From contig NZ_CP042437.1 of assembly GCF_007971525.1 (NCBI RefSeq), positions 2,046,001-2,110,000 of the forward strand: 64,000 bases of DNA. Direction: 5' to 3'. Source of the DNA: Mucilaginibacter ginsenosidivorax. Lineage in GTDB: Bacteria; Bacteroidota; Bacteroidia; Sphingobacteriales; Sphingobacteriaceae. Positions 9,742 to 18,517 of this stretch are shown piece after piece; the stretch's first letter is position 1; every line of letters begins with the position of its first letter. Below the pieces are notes generated by a model. That model searched no databases. It had not been told where the DNA came from and saw only the letters and a program-made list of their open reading frames with translations. A program made the translations under genes and the position numbers.

Positions 9742-9897
9742 ATGGAAACGCATTTAAACCTGCCGGAAGAAGGTTTTTTGACTGGGGCCAATCTTTTGTT
9801 TTTAGCCGAGCTAAAGGAAGCTGTGGCAGAAGTAAACCTAATTAAAAGCGGAAAATTAAAAGGACGACCGGCGGAGGAATTACTGAAAGAGTTATAG
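9742..9897 (+). CDS. Small antitoxin-like protein, orphan
   Basis: 51 codons starting METHLNLPEEGFLTGANLL and ending GKLKGRPAEELLKEL. The acidic helical body and the C-terminal K-x-R-P/V-x-E-L-L-x-E-L pattern resemble small Bacteroidota antitoxin-like proteins that usually precede a toxin gene. No toxin gene follows: the next ORF is the SprE-like lipoprotein. A dispersed intergenic motif (gcgcaaagacgctaagaag, 9652-9670) lies upstream. Function is unknown and expression is not proven. Confidence 0.45.
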   Translation: METHLNLPEEGFLTGANLLFLAELKEAVAEVNLIKSGKLKGRPAEELLKEL

Positions 9898-9913
9898 CTG
9901 TCTGCTAATACAT

Positions 9914-12900
9914 TTGATAAATAAAACTAAATCTACTAATATAAAACCTTTGAGGCGCAACATTATTTCCATTCCTACCAAACAAATCTACTTTGTGCTG
10001 TTTGCGCTTCTGCTTGTCATAGCAGGTTGCTCGCTCGAAAAGGAAAGCGGTTTTAACCGCCAGATGCAAAACCTTACCGCGCATTACAATATCCTGTTTA
10101 ATGCCAATGAACTGTTGCGCCTTAAGCAGGAAAGCTACGCCGCCGGTTTTGTTGATTCGTATAACGAATTGCTAAATGTTTACCCCGATACCGTAAGCCA
10201 AACCAGCACTCCCGATAAAGACCTGGAACTGGCCTTTAGCAAAGCCAATAAAATCATCAACATTAAAGAGCAAAGCCATTATTTGGGCGACGCCTACCTG
10301 GTTATGGGCAAAGCCCGCTTTTTAGAAGGAAGTTATTTTGATGCGATAGAATATTTTAATTATGTAATTGCATCATATGGTAAGCAGGCTAACCTTAAAC
10401 AGGAGGCATTGATTTGGAAGGGCCGGGCGCTGTTGTATCTCAATAATCCAACTGAAGCTAAAGTGGCTATAGATACAGCCATCAAAAACATCAACCCTAA
10501 AAAAAGTACTCCAGCAGGCATTTACGCCACACAGCTGCAATACTATATTAATACCGAAGATTACCCTGCCGCAGAAGAAAGCGCTAAAACTGCCCTAAAA
10601 CTTTGCCGCGATGGCGAGCTGAAGCTCCGTTGGACATTCATTTTGGCCCAGCTACAGGAGCTTAATCAAAAACCTGATGCTGCCATAGTTAATTACGCCG
10701 GTATTGCTAAAAGCAATTCATCCTTCGAGATGGCCTTTAACGCCAACCTGAACCGCATCCGCCTGCAGGACCAGGAAAACGGCATCAAACAAAATAAGGT
10801 TGAACGCCTGCGCAAGCTGCTTAAAAATCAAAATAACAAAGAGTTTACCGATCAGATTTACTACCAGGTTGCGCAGCAACTTTATGCCGCCGGCGATATT
10901 GACGGCGCTGTAAAAAATTATAAGCTATCGGTGCGTAGCAGCATTAAAAACCAAAACCAGAAAGGCCTCTCGTACCTGCGCATTGCTGATATTGATTTTA
11001 AAAATAAAGCCGACTATGCCGGGGCCAAATTATATTACGATAGCACACTTACCTACCTGGCGCCAACCTACCCGGGTTACCAGATCATTCGCAAAAAGGC
11101 CAACAACCTGCAAATACTCACAGGCTTGCTGCAAACCATCAGCCGCGAAGATACCCTGCAAATGCTTGCCGGGCTTGACGAGCAAACACGGGCCGCACGC
11201 ATTGATGCCATGGTTAACCGTAAAATATTACAGGATAAAGCGGCAACGGTTACGGCGGCAACCAACAACGGGCAGTTTGAAAGCAGCCGAAGCGGCAATA
11301 ACCTCAATAACCAACAGGCCAATAAAAGCGGCAGCAGTACGTTTTATTTTTATAATTCCACCGCAATAAGCCTTGGCGTAAATGATTTTAAAAGGCAATG
11401 GGGCAACCGCAAGCTGGAAGATAACTGGCGCCGCAGTAAACGGTCTACCGCAAATCTGGCAGCCAATGGCAATGGCGCTATCGCATCAACTGCAGATGAT
11501 CCTTTTGCCCCCACCATGCAGGACGCAACTACACAGGCCAATGGCGACGCGGGCAGCTACCGCCAAGATTTGATTAAAAACCTGCCACTGACACCCGATT
11601 TACTCAACCGTTCAAACCTGCGGGTTTATAACGCCTATATGGATATGGCCAATTTTTACCGCGATTTATTAGGCGATAAAAAAGAGGCCATTGTAACATA
11701 CGAAGCTATACTAACGCGTTTCCCAAAAAGCACCGATAAAGCCGCGGTATATTATAACCTGTACCGCCTTTATGCCGATATTGATGCAACCAAATCTGAA
11801 GCATACAAGAATATGATCCTGAAAGAATTCGGGCAAAGTGTTTTTGCAAAAATCATCCTCGACCCGGAGTACAGCAAGCACCTTGATGATGCCAATGCAG
11901 AATTCACCATTTTGTATAATGGCGTTTATGATTTGTATGCACAAAGAAAATATACCGAAGTAATTACCCGCGCAAACGACTTGCTGGCCAAATATCCCGA
12001 CAACCGCTTTGCCGCCCAGCTATTTTATTTACGCACCATAGCAGCCGGCCACCAGGAAAAGCTTGCACCATTCATGACCGATTTGCAGCAGATAGTAGCC
12101 AAATACCCGGACGATAAGCTGGTAACACCTTTAGCGGCCCAGCATTTAACTTACATCGACTCGAACCGGGTGGAAATGGAAACACGCACTGTGGTATTAA
12201 CCGGCAACGATGTTAATGAGATACCATTTACCCCACCTGTGGCATATCAAAAACAAACAGAATACCGCCCTGAGTATCATCCATCCGCAGCAGTTGCGCT
12301 AATACCCGAGGTGCGGAAACCTGTGCCGCCTCCCGCAGCGGTAGCAAAACCTGCCCCGCCGGTCGAAAAACCTAAACCCGCCGAACCCGTTAAGCCACCA
12401 GTTAGCGCTGTGGTTGTATCGCGTAAAGATTCCGTTAAAACATTGGTTAGCACGGTAGTTGTATCCCGTAAAGATTCGGTAAAAAAATCGGTTAATACGC
12501 TGATTGTGTCCCGTAAAGATTCGGTAAAAACATTAGTTCAGTCCCCTGTACAACCAATTAACGCCAACACTGCACCAAGCGTCGATTCGGTCAGGAAACT
12601 ACTTGATCAGTTTGCAGCAGCCAAACAGGCGCAGCAAACACAACCAGCGGTAAGCGCCCCTCCTGTAATAACCGCCACGCCGGTAAACTATATATTTAGC
12701 TTACGCGATAGCAGTAACTACTATTTTGTGGTAAATGTAGGTACCGGTACAACTAACCTGGCATCATCACGTTTTGGTATTGGGCAGTACAATCGAAGCA
12801 GATTTTCGGGCAGTACCATTAAGCACGATTTAAAACCGGTGGGCGACGATAATCAGCTGATATTTGTGGGCCGTTTTTATAGCCTGGAGGATGTTAAAAA

Positions 12901-13054
12901 GTACGCCCGTTCTATAATCCCGGTAATGCCCGATATTATGAAGGTGCCCAAGGATAAATACAGTTTTTTTATCATTACAAGGGAAAATCTGGATAAATTA
13001 GCCGACAAAAAAACATTAGATAGCTATATTGATTACTATCAAAGATATTATTAA
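9914..13054 (+). CDS. sprE: T9SS lipoprotein of the SprE/PorW type (TPR protein)
   Basis: Up to 1046 residues. A hydrophobic segment with a lipobox (FALLLVIAGC, Cys about residue 39) indicates an anchored lipoprotein. The conserved SprE/PorW opening follows (FNRQMQNLTAHYNILFNANE), then many tetratricopeptide helices (about 110-760), a proline-rich linker with three 15-residue repeats, and a C-terminal globular domain (about 920-1046). SprE/PorW is required for type IX secretion and gliding in Bacteroidota and is thought to link the PorKN ring to the SprA translocon. The start is unclear: TTG at 9914 overlaps a -7 box (TACATTTG, 9909-9916), and TTG at 9950 gives a shorter, more typical signal peptide. 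The gldKLMN genes lie 4.5 kb downstream. Confidence 0.85.
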   Translation: MINKTKSTNIKPLRRNIISIPTKQIYFVLFALLLVIAGCSLEKESGFNRQMQNLTAHYNILFNANELLRLKQESYAAGFVDSYNELLNVYPDTVSQTSTPDKDLELAFSKANKIINIKEQSHYLGDAYLVMGKARFLEGSYFDAIEYFNYVIASYGKQANLKQEALIWKGRALLYLNNPTEAKVAIDTAIKNINPKKSTPAGIYATQLQYYINTEDYPAAEESAKTALKLCRDGELKLRWTFILAQLQELNQKPDAAIVNYAGIAKSNSSFEMAFNANLNRIRLQDQENGIKQNKVERLRKLLKNQNNKEFTDQIYYQVAQQLYAAGDIDGAVKNYKLSVRSSIKNQNQKGLSYLRIADIDFKNKADYAGAKLYYDSTLTYLAPTYPGYQIIRKKANNLQILTGLLQTISREDTLQMLAGLDEQTRAARIDAMVNRKILQDKAATVTAATNNGQFESSRSGNNLNNQQANKSGSSTFYFYNSTAISLGVNDFKRQWGNRKLEDNWRRSKRSTANLAANGNGAIASTADDPFAPTMQDATTQANGDAGSYRQDLIKNLPLTPDLLNRSNLRVYNAYMDMANFYRDLLGDKKEAIVTYEAILTRFPKSTDKAAVYYNLYRLYADIDATKSEAYKNMILKEFGQSVFAKIILDPEYSKHLDDANAEFTILYNGVYDLYAQRKYTEVITRANDLLAKYPDNRFAAQLFYLRTIAAGHQEKLAPFMTDLQQIVAKYPDDKLVTPLAAQHLTYIDSNRVEMETRTVVLTGNDVNEIPFTPPVAYQKQTEYRPEYHPSAAVALIPEVRKPVPPPAAVAKPAPPVEKPKPAEPVKPPVSAVVVSRKDSVKTLVSTVVVSRKDSVKKSVNTLIVSRKDSVKTLVQSPVQPINANTAPSVDSVRKLLDQFAAAKQAQQTQPAVSAPPVITATPVNYIFSLRDSSNYYFVVNVGTGTTNLASSRFGIGQYNRSRFSGSTIKHDLKPVGDDNQLIFVGRFYSLEDVKKYARSIIPVMPDIMKVPKDKYSFFIITRENLDKLADKKTLDSYIDYYQRYY
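12401..12535 (+). repeat. Three tandem 45-bp repeats inside the sprE-like gene
   Basis: Units at 12401-12445, 12446-12490 and 12491-12535 each encode a 15-residue block around the core VSRKDSVK. They keep frame and lie in the proline-rich linker between the TPR part and the C-terminal domain, so copy number could change without breaking the protein. Confidence 0.9.
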
Positions 13055-13059
13055 ATAAA

Positions 13060-15312
13060 ATGAAGATCTACAATAAAAAGCCAGCCCTTAGTCCGCAGGA
13101 AATACGACACTATAACTGGTATATATGGCGCGCCGTAATAGCCCTTTTTGTTTTTGTGGCACTGATGATAACGCTCACCGTTTTTGATGTATTTGGCCAG
13201 CTTCCTTCTTTCCGCGATTTGGAAAACCCCAAAAGTAACCTTGCATCAGAAGTTATATCATCTGATAAACAGGTTTTAGGTACGTATTACATTCAAAACC
13301 GGTCAAATGTTACCTATAAAGAGTTATCGCCTAACGTTATTAATGCTTTAGTTGCTACTGAAGACAAGCGCTTTTACGACCATTCGGGGATTGATTTCGG
13401 CCGCAGTTTTACTATATTCCTGCACCTGCTTATAGGGCAAAAACAGGGAGGCAGTACTATTACCCAGCAACTGGCGAAGAACTTATTTACCGAAAAATCA
13501 AATAACCCATTTGTGCGGATAACCCAAAAGCTGCAGGAGTGGATAACAGCAGTTAAATTAGAGCGCCATTATACCAAAGAAGAAATACTAACGATGTACT
13601 TAAACACCGTTGATTTTGGTGCTTACAATACATACGGTATAAAATCGGCTGCACGTACCTATTTTAATACTACGCCGGATAAATTGATGCCCGATCAGGC
13701 CGCATTATTAATAGGAATGGTTAATGGGCCTGGCATCTACTCTCCTATCAGGCATCCACTTAATGCTATAAATCGCCGTAACCTTGTACTTAACCGGATG
13801 CAGGAACAAGGTTTTTTAAGCAGTGGCCAGGTAGCCGAATTTAAACAGAAACCGCTTGGTTTAAACTTTCACCAAAATAATCATTTTGATGGCCCCGCCC
13901 CTTACTTCAGATCGGTGCTTAAAAAAGAGATTCAAAAGATTTTTAAAGAACAAAGTATCAATCGCCCCGATGGTACACCCTATGATCTTGACCGCGACGG
14001 CTTAAAAATTTACACCACCATTGATGCCACGATGCAGCAATATGCCGAAGAGGCCCAGCAGGAGTACATGAAAAACCTGCAGGTACAGTTCAATGATCAC
14101 TGGCGGGGGCAAAACCTGGCCAAAAGCATCCACAATTTTAAATTCCTGATAAACCAGGGGATGCTGAAAAGCGACAGGTACAAACAGCTGAAAATGCAAG
14201 GCATGAACGACGAGGATATCAAAACCAATTTTGATACCAAAGATACCCTGAACCTGTTTACCTGGCATGGCAATATTGATACCGTAATGCGGCCTACCGA
14301 TTCTATTATATACTGTAAAATGCTTTTGCGCAACGCCCTTATGAGTATGGACCCGACCACCGGCTATGTTAAAGCCTGGGTAGGCGGCACCAACTTTGAG
14401 CATTTTAAGTACGACCAGGTTAAAAATGGCACCCGCCAGGTAGGTTCAACAGCAAAACCATTTACGTACGCGGTGGCCATTGATAACGGTTATTCGCCAT
14501 GTTTAAAAATAAATAACGTACCCGATACCATCCGCGGTTATGGCGATCCTTGGTGCCCCCGCTCATCACCATCAGAAACCTTGCCGGGCTTTATAACCCT
14601 GCGCCAGGCATTGGCCCATTCACAAAACTGGGTAACAGCCCACGTAATGAGTGAGGTGAAGCCCGAGCCTGTTGTAGAGCTGATTAAAAAAATGGGGATA
14701 ACCAGTGCCGTACCCGCCTACCCATCTATATGCCTGGGCACATTTGATGCATCGGTATTTGAAATGACGGCGGCATACTCGGTATTTGCCAACCACGGTT
14801 TATGGACCGAACCTACTTATATATTGCGTATTGAAGATAAAAACGGCAATGTTTTATATAGCCATACCCCAAAAGTAGTGCAGGCCATGAACCCGCAAAC
14901 CGCTTACGTAATGACCTATATGTTAAAAGGCGTTATTGAGGATGGAACAGGATCAAGGCTGGCTTATAAATACGGGCTGCGTAACCCTATAGGCGGCAAA
15001 ACCGGTACCACCAACGGCAACTCCGATGGTTGGTTTATCGGCATCACCCCTCAGCTGGTAACCGGCCTGTGGACGGGTTGCGAAGACCGGGACATCGCTT
15101 TTCAATCAACCCGCCTGGGCGAGGGAGCAAACAGCGCGTTGCCTATATTTGCGTTATACATGAAAAAAGTATACGCGAATGCTGCCCTCGGCATCAAAAA
15201 AACGGTTGATTTTGACGCCCCAAAAACAGGCGTAAGCATTGTATTAGATTGCGGCCAGTACAACCAGCAACAGCAAGGGACCAATGAAGTGGATAAGAAA
15301 TTAGATTTCTAA
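13060..15312 (+). CDS. Penicillin-binding protein 1A (bifunctional transglycosylase/transpeptidase)
   Basis: 750 residues with one N-terminal membrane anchor (VIALFVFVALMITLTVF, about 25-45). The GT51 glycosyltransferase domain has ATEDKRFYDHSGIDFGRS with the catalytic Glu, GGSTITQQLAKNLF, and the third motif in KLERHYTKEEILTMYLN. The transpeptidase domain has the SxxK active site in QVGSTAKPFTYA (about residue 465), an SQN motif in ALAHSQNWVT and KTG in GGKTGTTNGNSDGWF. It polymerises and cross-links peptidoglycan at the outer face of the cytoplasmic membrane. It starts 5 bases after the sprE stop, so the two genes are probably co-transcribed. Confidence 0.96.
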   Translation: MKIYNKKPALSPQEIRHYNWYIWRAVIALFVFVALMITLTVFDVFGQLPSFRDLENPKSNLASEVISSDKQVLGTYYIQNRSNVTYKELSPNVINALVATEDKRFYDHSGIDFGRSFTIFLHLLIGQKQGGSTITQQLAKNLFTEKSNNPFVRITQKLQEWITAVKLERHYTKEEILTMYLNTVDFGAYNTYGIKSAARTYFNTTPDKLMPDQAALLIGMVNGPGIYSPIRHPLNAINRRNLVLNRMQEQGFLSSGQVAEFKQKPLGLNFHQNNHFDGPAPYFRSVLKKEIQKIFKEQSINRPDGTPYDLDRDGLKIYTTIDATMQQYAEEAQQEYMKNLQVQFNDHWRGQNLAKSIHNFKFLINQGMLKSDRYKQLKMQGMNDEDIKTNFDTKDTLNLFTWHGNIDTVMRPTDSIIYCKMLLRNALMSMDPTTGYVKAWVGGTNFEHFKYDQVKNGTRQVGSTAKPFTYAVAIDNGYSPCLKINNVPDTIRGYGDPWCPRSSPSETLPGFITLRQALAHSQNWVTAHVMSEVKPEPVVELIKKMGITSAVPAYPSICLGTFDASVFEMTAAYSVFANHGLWTEPTYILRIEDKNGNVLYSHTPKVVQAMNPQTAYVMTYMLKGVIEDGTGSRLAYKYGLRNPIGGKTGTTNGNSDGWFIGITPQLVTGLWTGCEDRDIAFQSTRLGEGANSALPIFALYMKKVYANAALGIKKTVDFDAPKTGVSIVLDCGQYNQQQQGTNEVDKKLDF

Positions 15313-15314
15313 AA

Positions 15315-15527
15315 TTGTTCATTGGTTCAGTGTTGTTCATTGGTTCACTGGTTCATTAGTTCATTGGTCTGCTTCATTACTTGAATAATTGCCAGTGGTC
15401 TAATTTGTTTCGTGTTTATTGGTTCTTCTTATGAAACTATTTAATCAACCGCCAAATCTAATTGAACTTTTCACCAATGAACCAGTGAACTAATGAACCA
15501 ATGAACAACACTGAACCAATGAACAGC
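15315..15527. repeat. Large inverted repeat built from TTCATTGGTTCA words (pbp1A-uvrC spacer)
   Basis: Left arm about 15315-15368 and right arm about 15470-15527, each 50-58 bases, are near-perfect reverse complements. Both consist of repeated words such as GTTCATTGGTTCA, GTTCACTG and GTTCATTAG. The loop is about 100 bases. The element starts just after the PBP stop and its last base is next to the uvrC ATG (15529). The locus at 51683 belongs to the same word family and also shares AACTTTTCACCAATGAAC. Confidence 0.85.
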
Positions 15528-15528
15528 A

Positions 15529-17337
15529 ATGGATAAATTCGATTACCGGGAAGCATTAAAAAACATCCCCCATAAACCGGGAGTTTACCAATATTGGGAC
15601 GAGGAGAAGGAGCTGATATACATCGGCAAGGCTAAAGACCTGCGTAACCGTGTTGGGTCTTATTTTAATAAAGACATTAACATTAATGCCAAAACGCGGG
15701 TTTTGGTATCCAAAATCCGCGATATAACTTTTACCATTGTAGATACCGAGGTAGATGCATGGCTGCTTGAAAACAGCATGATCAAAAAGCATCAGCCCAG
15801 GTATAATGTACTGCTTAAGGATGATAAAACTTATCCATGGGTAATTATCAAAAACGAAAATTTTCCCCGTATTTTCTGGACAAGACGTATTGTTAAGGAT
15901 GGATCAAAATATCTGGGGCCGTATGCATCAATAAGCATGATGCACAACATTTTGGGGCTGATAAAGGAAACCTATCCCCTGCGCACCTGCAACCTGGCGC
16001 TAACCCGCGAAAATATTGATAAGGGCAAATTCAAAGTTTGCCTGGAGTACCAATTAGGCAACTGCAAAGGGCCCTGCCAAAACTACCAGACAGAAGAAGA
16101 CTACGACAATAGCATAGCTGATATTACCGATATCCTGAACGGTAAGATAGGCGCTATATTACGCCGCCTTAAAGGCGAGATGGAGGCAGCTGTAGCCGAA
16201 TACAACTACGAGCTTGCCCACCGGCTGAAACGTAAGTTTGATTTGCTGGAGAATTACCAAAGCAAATCAACCATCGTAAACTCGTCCATTACCGATGTGG
16301 ACGTGTTTAACATAGCATCAGAAGAGAAACTGGCCTTTGTGAACTATTTAAAGGTGATGAATGGCACTATTATCCAAACACAAACCATCGAGCTTAAAAA
16401 GCGCCTGGATGAAAGCGACGAGGAACTGCTTACTTTAGCCATTATCGAATTCAGGAGCCGGTATAACAGCACATCAAAAGAAGTGATTGTGCCTTTTGAT
16501 ATTGATGTGGAAGACCATCCCGGTATTAAATTCACGGTGCCAAAACTGGGCGAAAAACGTAAGCTGCTCGATTTGTCGCAAAAGAATGTGCAGTATTTCA
16601 AAAAGGAAAAAATTGATCAGTATGAAAAGTTGAATCCCGAAATCCGCACCGAGCGATTGCTGACGCAGATGATGAAGGATTTACGGATGAACCAATTGCC
16701 ACGTCATATTGAATGTTTTGATAACTCCAACTTCCAGGGCAAATATCCGGTTTCGGCCATAGTGGTATTTAAAGATGGCAAGCCCTCAAAAAAAGACTAC
16801 CGCCATTTCCACGTAAAAACGGTAGAAGGGCCAAATGACTTTGCCACAATGGAAGAAGCCGTTCACCGCCGCTATCGCCGCATGCTTGATGAGGGTACCG
16901 AACTACCTCAACTCATTATTATAGATGGAGGTAAGGGGCAACTGTCAAGCGCCATGCATAGCTTGAAACTATTGGGGATAGACAAACAAGTAACCGTGAT
17001 AGGCATAGCCAAACGCCTGGAAGAATTATATTACCCTAATGACCAGTACCCCATGTACCTGGATAAAAAATCAGAGACGCTTAAGGTGATCCAGCATCTG
17101 CGGGATGAGGCACACCGTTTTGGCATCACCTTTCACCGTAAGATACGCGACAAAGGCACGCTGGCTACCGAATTGGAACTGATAGAAGGCATAGGCAAAA
17201 CCACAGCCGAAAAACTCTTAAAATACTTTAAATCTGTAAAAAAGATCCGCGAAGCTAATGAGGAGTTATTGCTTGAAGTTGTTAATTTAAAACAGGCGAA
17301 GGCGATTTTGGGATATTTTGATCAAAGTCAAAATTAA
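15529..17337 (+). CDS. uvrC: Excinuclease ABC subunit C
   Basis: 602 residues, the typical length. The N-terminal GIY-YIG nuclease has PGVYQYW ... LIYIGKAKDLRNRVGSYF (about residues 17-46). It is followed by the cysteine cluster CLEYQLGNCKGPC, the UVR UvrB-binding helix pair (about 205-245), the RNase H-like second nuclease domain (about 385-530, with ECFDNSNFQG and IIDGGKGQ), and a C-terminal helix-hairpin-helix (LIEGIGKTTAEKLLKYF). It makes both incisions flanking damaged bases in nucleotide excision repair. Confidence 0.98.
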   Translation: MDKFDYREALKNIPHKPGVYQYWDEEKELIYIGKAKDLRNRVGSYFNKDININAKTRVLVSKIRDITFTIVDTEVDAWLLENSMIKKHQPRYNVLLKDDKTYPWVIIKNENFPRIFWTRRIVKDGSKYLGPYASISMMHNILGLIKETYPLRTCNLALTRENIDKGKFKVCLEYQLGNCKGPCQNYQTEEDYDNSIADITDILNGKIGAILRRLKGEMEAAVAEYNYELAHRLKRKFDLLENYQSKSTIVNSSITDVDVFNIASEEKLAFVNYLKVMNGTIIQTQTIELKKRLDESDEELLTLAIIEFRSRYNSTSKEVIVPFDIDVEDHPGIKFTVPKLGEKRKLLDLSQKNVQYFKKEKIDQYEKLNPEIRTERLLTQMMKDLRMNQLPRHIECFDNSNFQGKYPVSAIVVFKDGKPSKKDYRHFHVKTVEGPNDFATMEEAVHRRYRRMLDEGTELPQLIIIDGGKGQLSSAMHSLKLLGIDKQVTVIGIAKRLEELYYPNDQYPMYLDKKSETLKVIQHLRDEAHRFGITFHRKIRDKGTLATELELIEGIGKTTAEKLLKYFKSVKKIREANEELLLEVVNLKQAKAILGYFDQSQN

Positions 17338-17362
17338 GTTATTGACCGTCAATATCGAATAT

Positions 17363-17443
17363 CCGTCATTGCGAGGTACGACGCAATCCCCTACCTGCTA
17401 AGTCTCAAATAGTTCGGGATTGCTTCGTACCTCGCAATGACGG
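17363..17443. repeat. REP-like palindrome (CGTCATTGCGAGG family) with a T-tract
   Basis: The arms CCGTCATTGCGAGGTACGA (left) and tcgtacctcgcaatgacgg (right) flank a loop of about 40 bases. The right arm is followed by TAGTTTTTTTT, so the element may also end uvrC transcription. A half copy is at 47813. Confidence 0.75.
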
Positions 17444-17465
17444 TAGTTTTTTTTATATAAAATGC

Positions 17466-17499
17466 AAAAAGTCAAAACCATACCGGTTTTGACTTTTTA
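17466..17499. terminator. Bidirectional terminator between uvrC and gldN
   Basis: A perfect inverted repeat, AAAAAGTCAAAACC / GGTTTTGACTTTTT, sits between convergent genes, with runs of A on one side and T on the other. Confidence 0.7.
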
Positions 17500-17521
17500 C
17501 TTTTGAATTTTGACTTAACAA

Positions 17522-18511
17522 TTAGTATTGCCAAAGGTTAAGTTCCCAATCCATCAAACTCTTTTTGATTCGTTCCGATTCGTAAAGCTTGTCTATCCCC
17601 TGGGCGTAATCTTTAACGCGTTCGTCTTTATCATTACTTTGTTTCACGATATAACTGGCGAAGATCCGCTTCATGAAAACATCATCAAAACTTAAGCCTG
17701 TTGCATCGCTGGCGCGGCTAACCACTTCTTTGGTTGCCAATACCTGGCGGGCTTCAGGAAAATAAATCCAGAAAGCAGGCTGATAATCTACATCTGCGCC
17801 ACCTACGCCTTTTGGCTTAACAAGCGGCGCTATGCCGATGATGCGTGGCTCAAATATAGACCGCTGACGATCAAACACCCAATCTTCCTTTATACGATAT
17901 TTCAATACGCTATCAGGGTTAAATTCACTGGCTACCATTGTAGATCCTATTTCATTGCCGTTGGCATCAAATTTCTTAACCACGCTACTGTCTGCACCGG
18001 ATAGGCGTCCTTTGGCCTGCGAACCACTTAACGGTGTGCTAAAGCTATCGCCGTTAACGTCATCCTTTTTACCTGGTGTCGGGTCATAAGCCGTTAGCTC
18101 GCCCGCTGTAATAGCATCCAGCAAAACATCAATTAAACGGCGTTTTGGCGATGCAAGGTAAGTATTCATTTTATCGCGTACATCAATCTCGCGCCATACC
18201 CTTTTTGCAAAGGCAACATCGCTTTCGCGCAGGTTAGGGTACGGAGTTACTTTTGCACTTAAAATGTTATTCTTTTTATAGTAGCCATCAAGCGGCCTTT
18301 CAAAGGGCTTCATTGGCTTTTTGTTAGCAGTATCAGGAGTTGCCTGGCTGGCCACTGTATTGGGTGGTTGCGGTGGCGGAGGCGTAGCCCTCCTTTTTGC
18401 AGCTGCAGAGGTGCCTGTTGATTTCCTGGTTGATTTTTTTGCAGGCTTTTTTTGCGCATAAGCGCCAATACAGGCTATACAAAGTAAAACAATTAAAATT
18501 CTCTTTTTCAT
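17522..18511 (-). CDS. gldN: Type IX secretion system protein GldN/PorN
   Basis: 329 residues with a signal peptide (RILIVLLCIACIGAYAQ), a Lys/Pro-rich linker (about 20-70), and the conserved GldN domain (about 85-329, with RPLDGYYKKNNIL near its start and AFWIYFPEARQVLA near the middle). GldN is periplasmic and, with the lipoprotein GldK, forms the large ring under the outer membrane that is part of the T9SS. It is the last gene of gldKLMN and starts 6 bases after the gldM stop, so the two are translated from one message. Confidence 0.95.
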   Translation of the reverse strand: MKKRILIVLLCIACIGAYAQKKPAKKSTRKSTGTSAAAKRRATPPPPQPPNTVASQATPDTANKKPMKPFERPLDGYYKKNNILSAKVTPYPNLRESDVAFAKRVWREIDVRDKMNTYLASPKRRLIDVLLDAITAGELTAYDPTPGKKDDVNGDSFSTPLSGSQAKGRLSGADSSVVKKFDANGNEIGSTMVASEFNPDSVLKYRIKEDWVFDRQRSIFEPRIIGIAPLVKPKGVGGADVDYQPAFWIYFPEARQVLATKEVVSRASDATGLSFDDVFMKRIFASYIVKQSNDKDERVKDYAQGIDKLYESERIKKSLMDWELNLWQY

Positions 18512-18517
18512 ACGCGT

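Noticed and set aside
15315-15527. Repeated TTCATTGGTTCA words considered as a CRISPR array or a tandem repeat locus
   Set aside because: There are no equal-length spacers and no constant repeat. The words are degenerate and arranged as two inverted arms.
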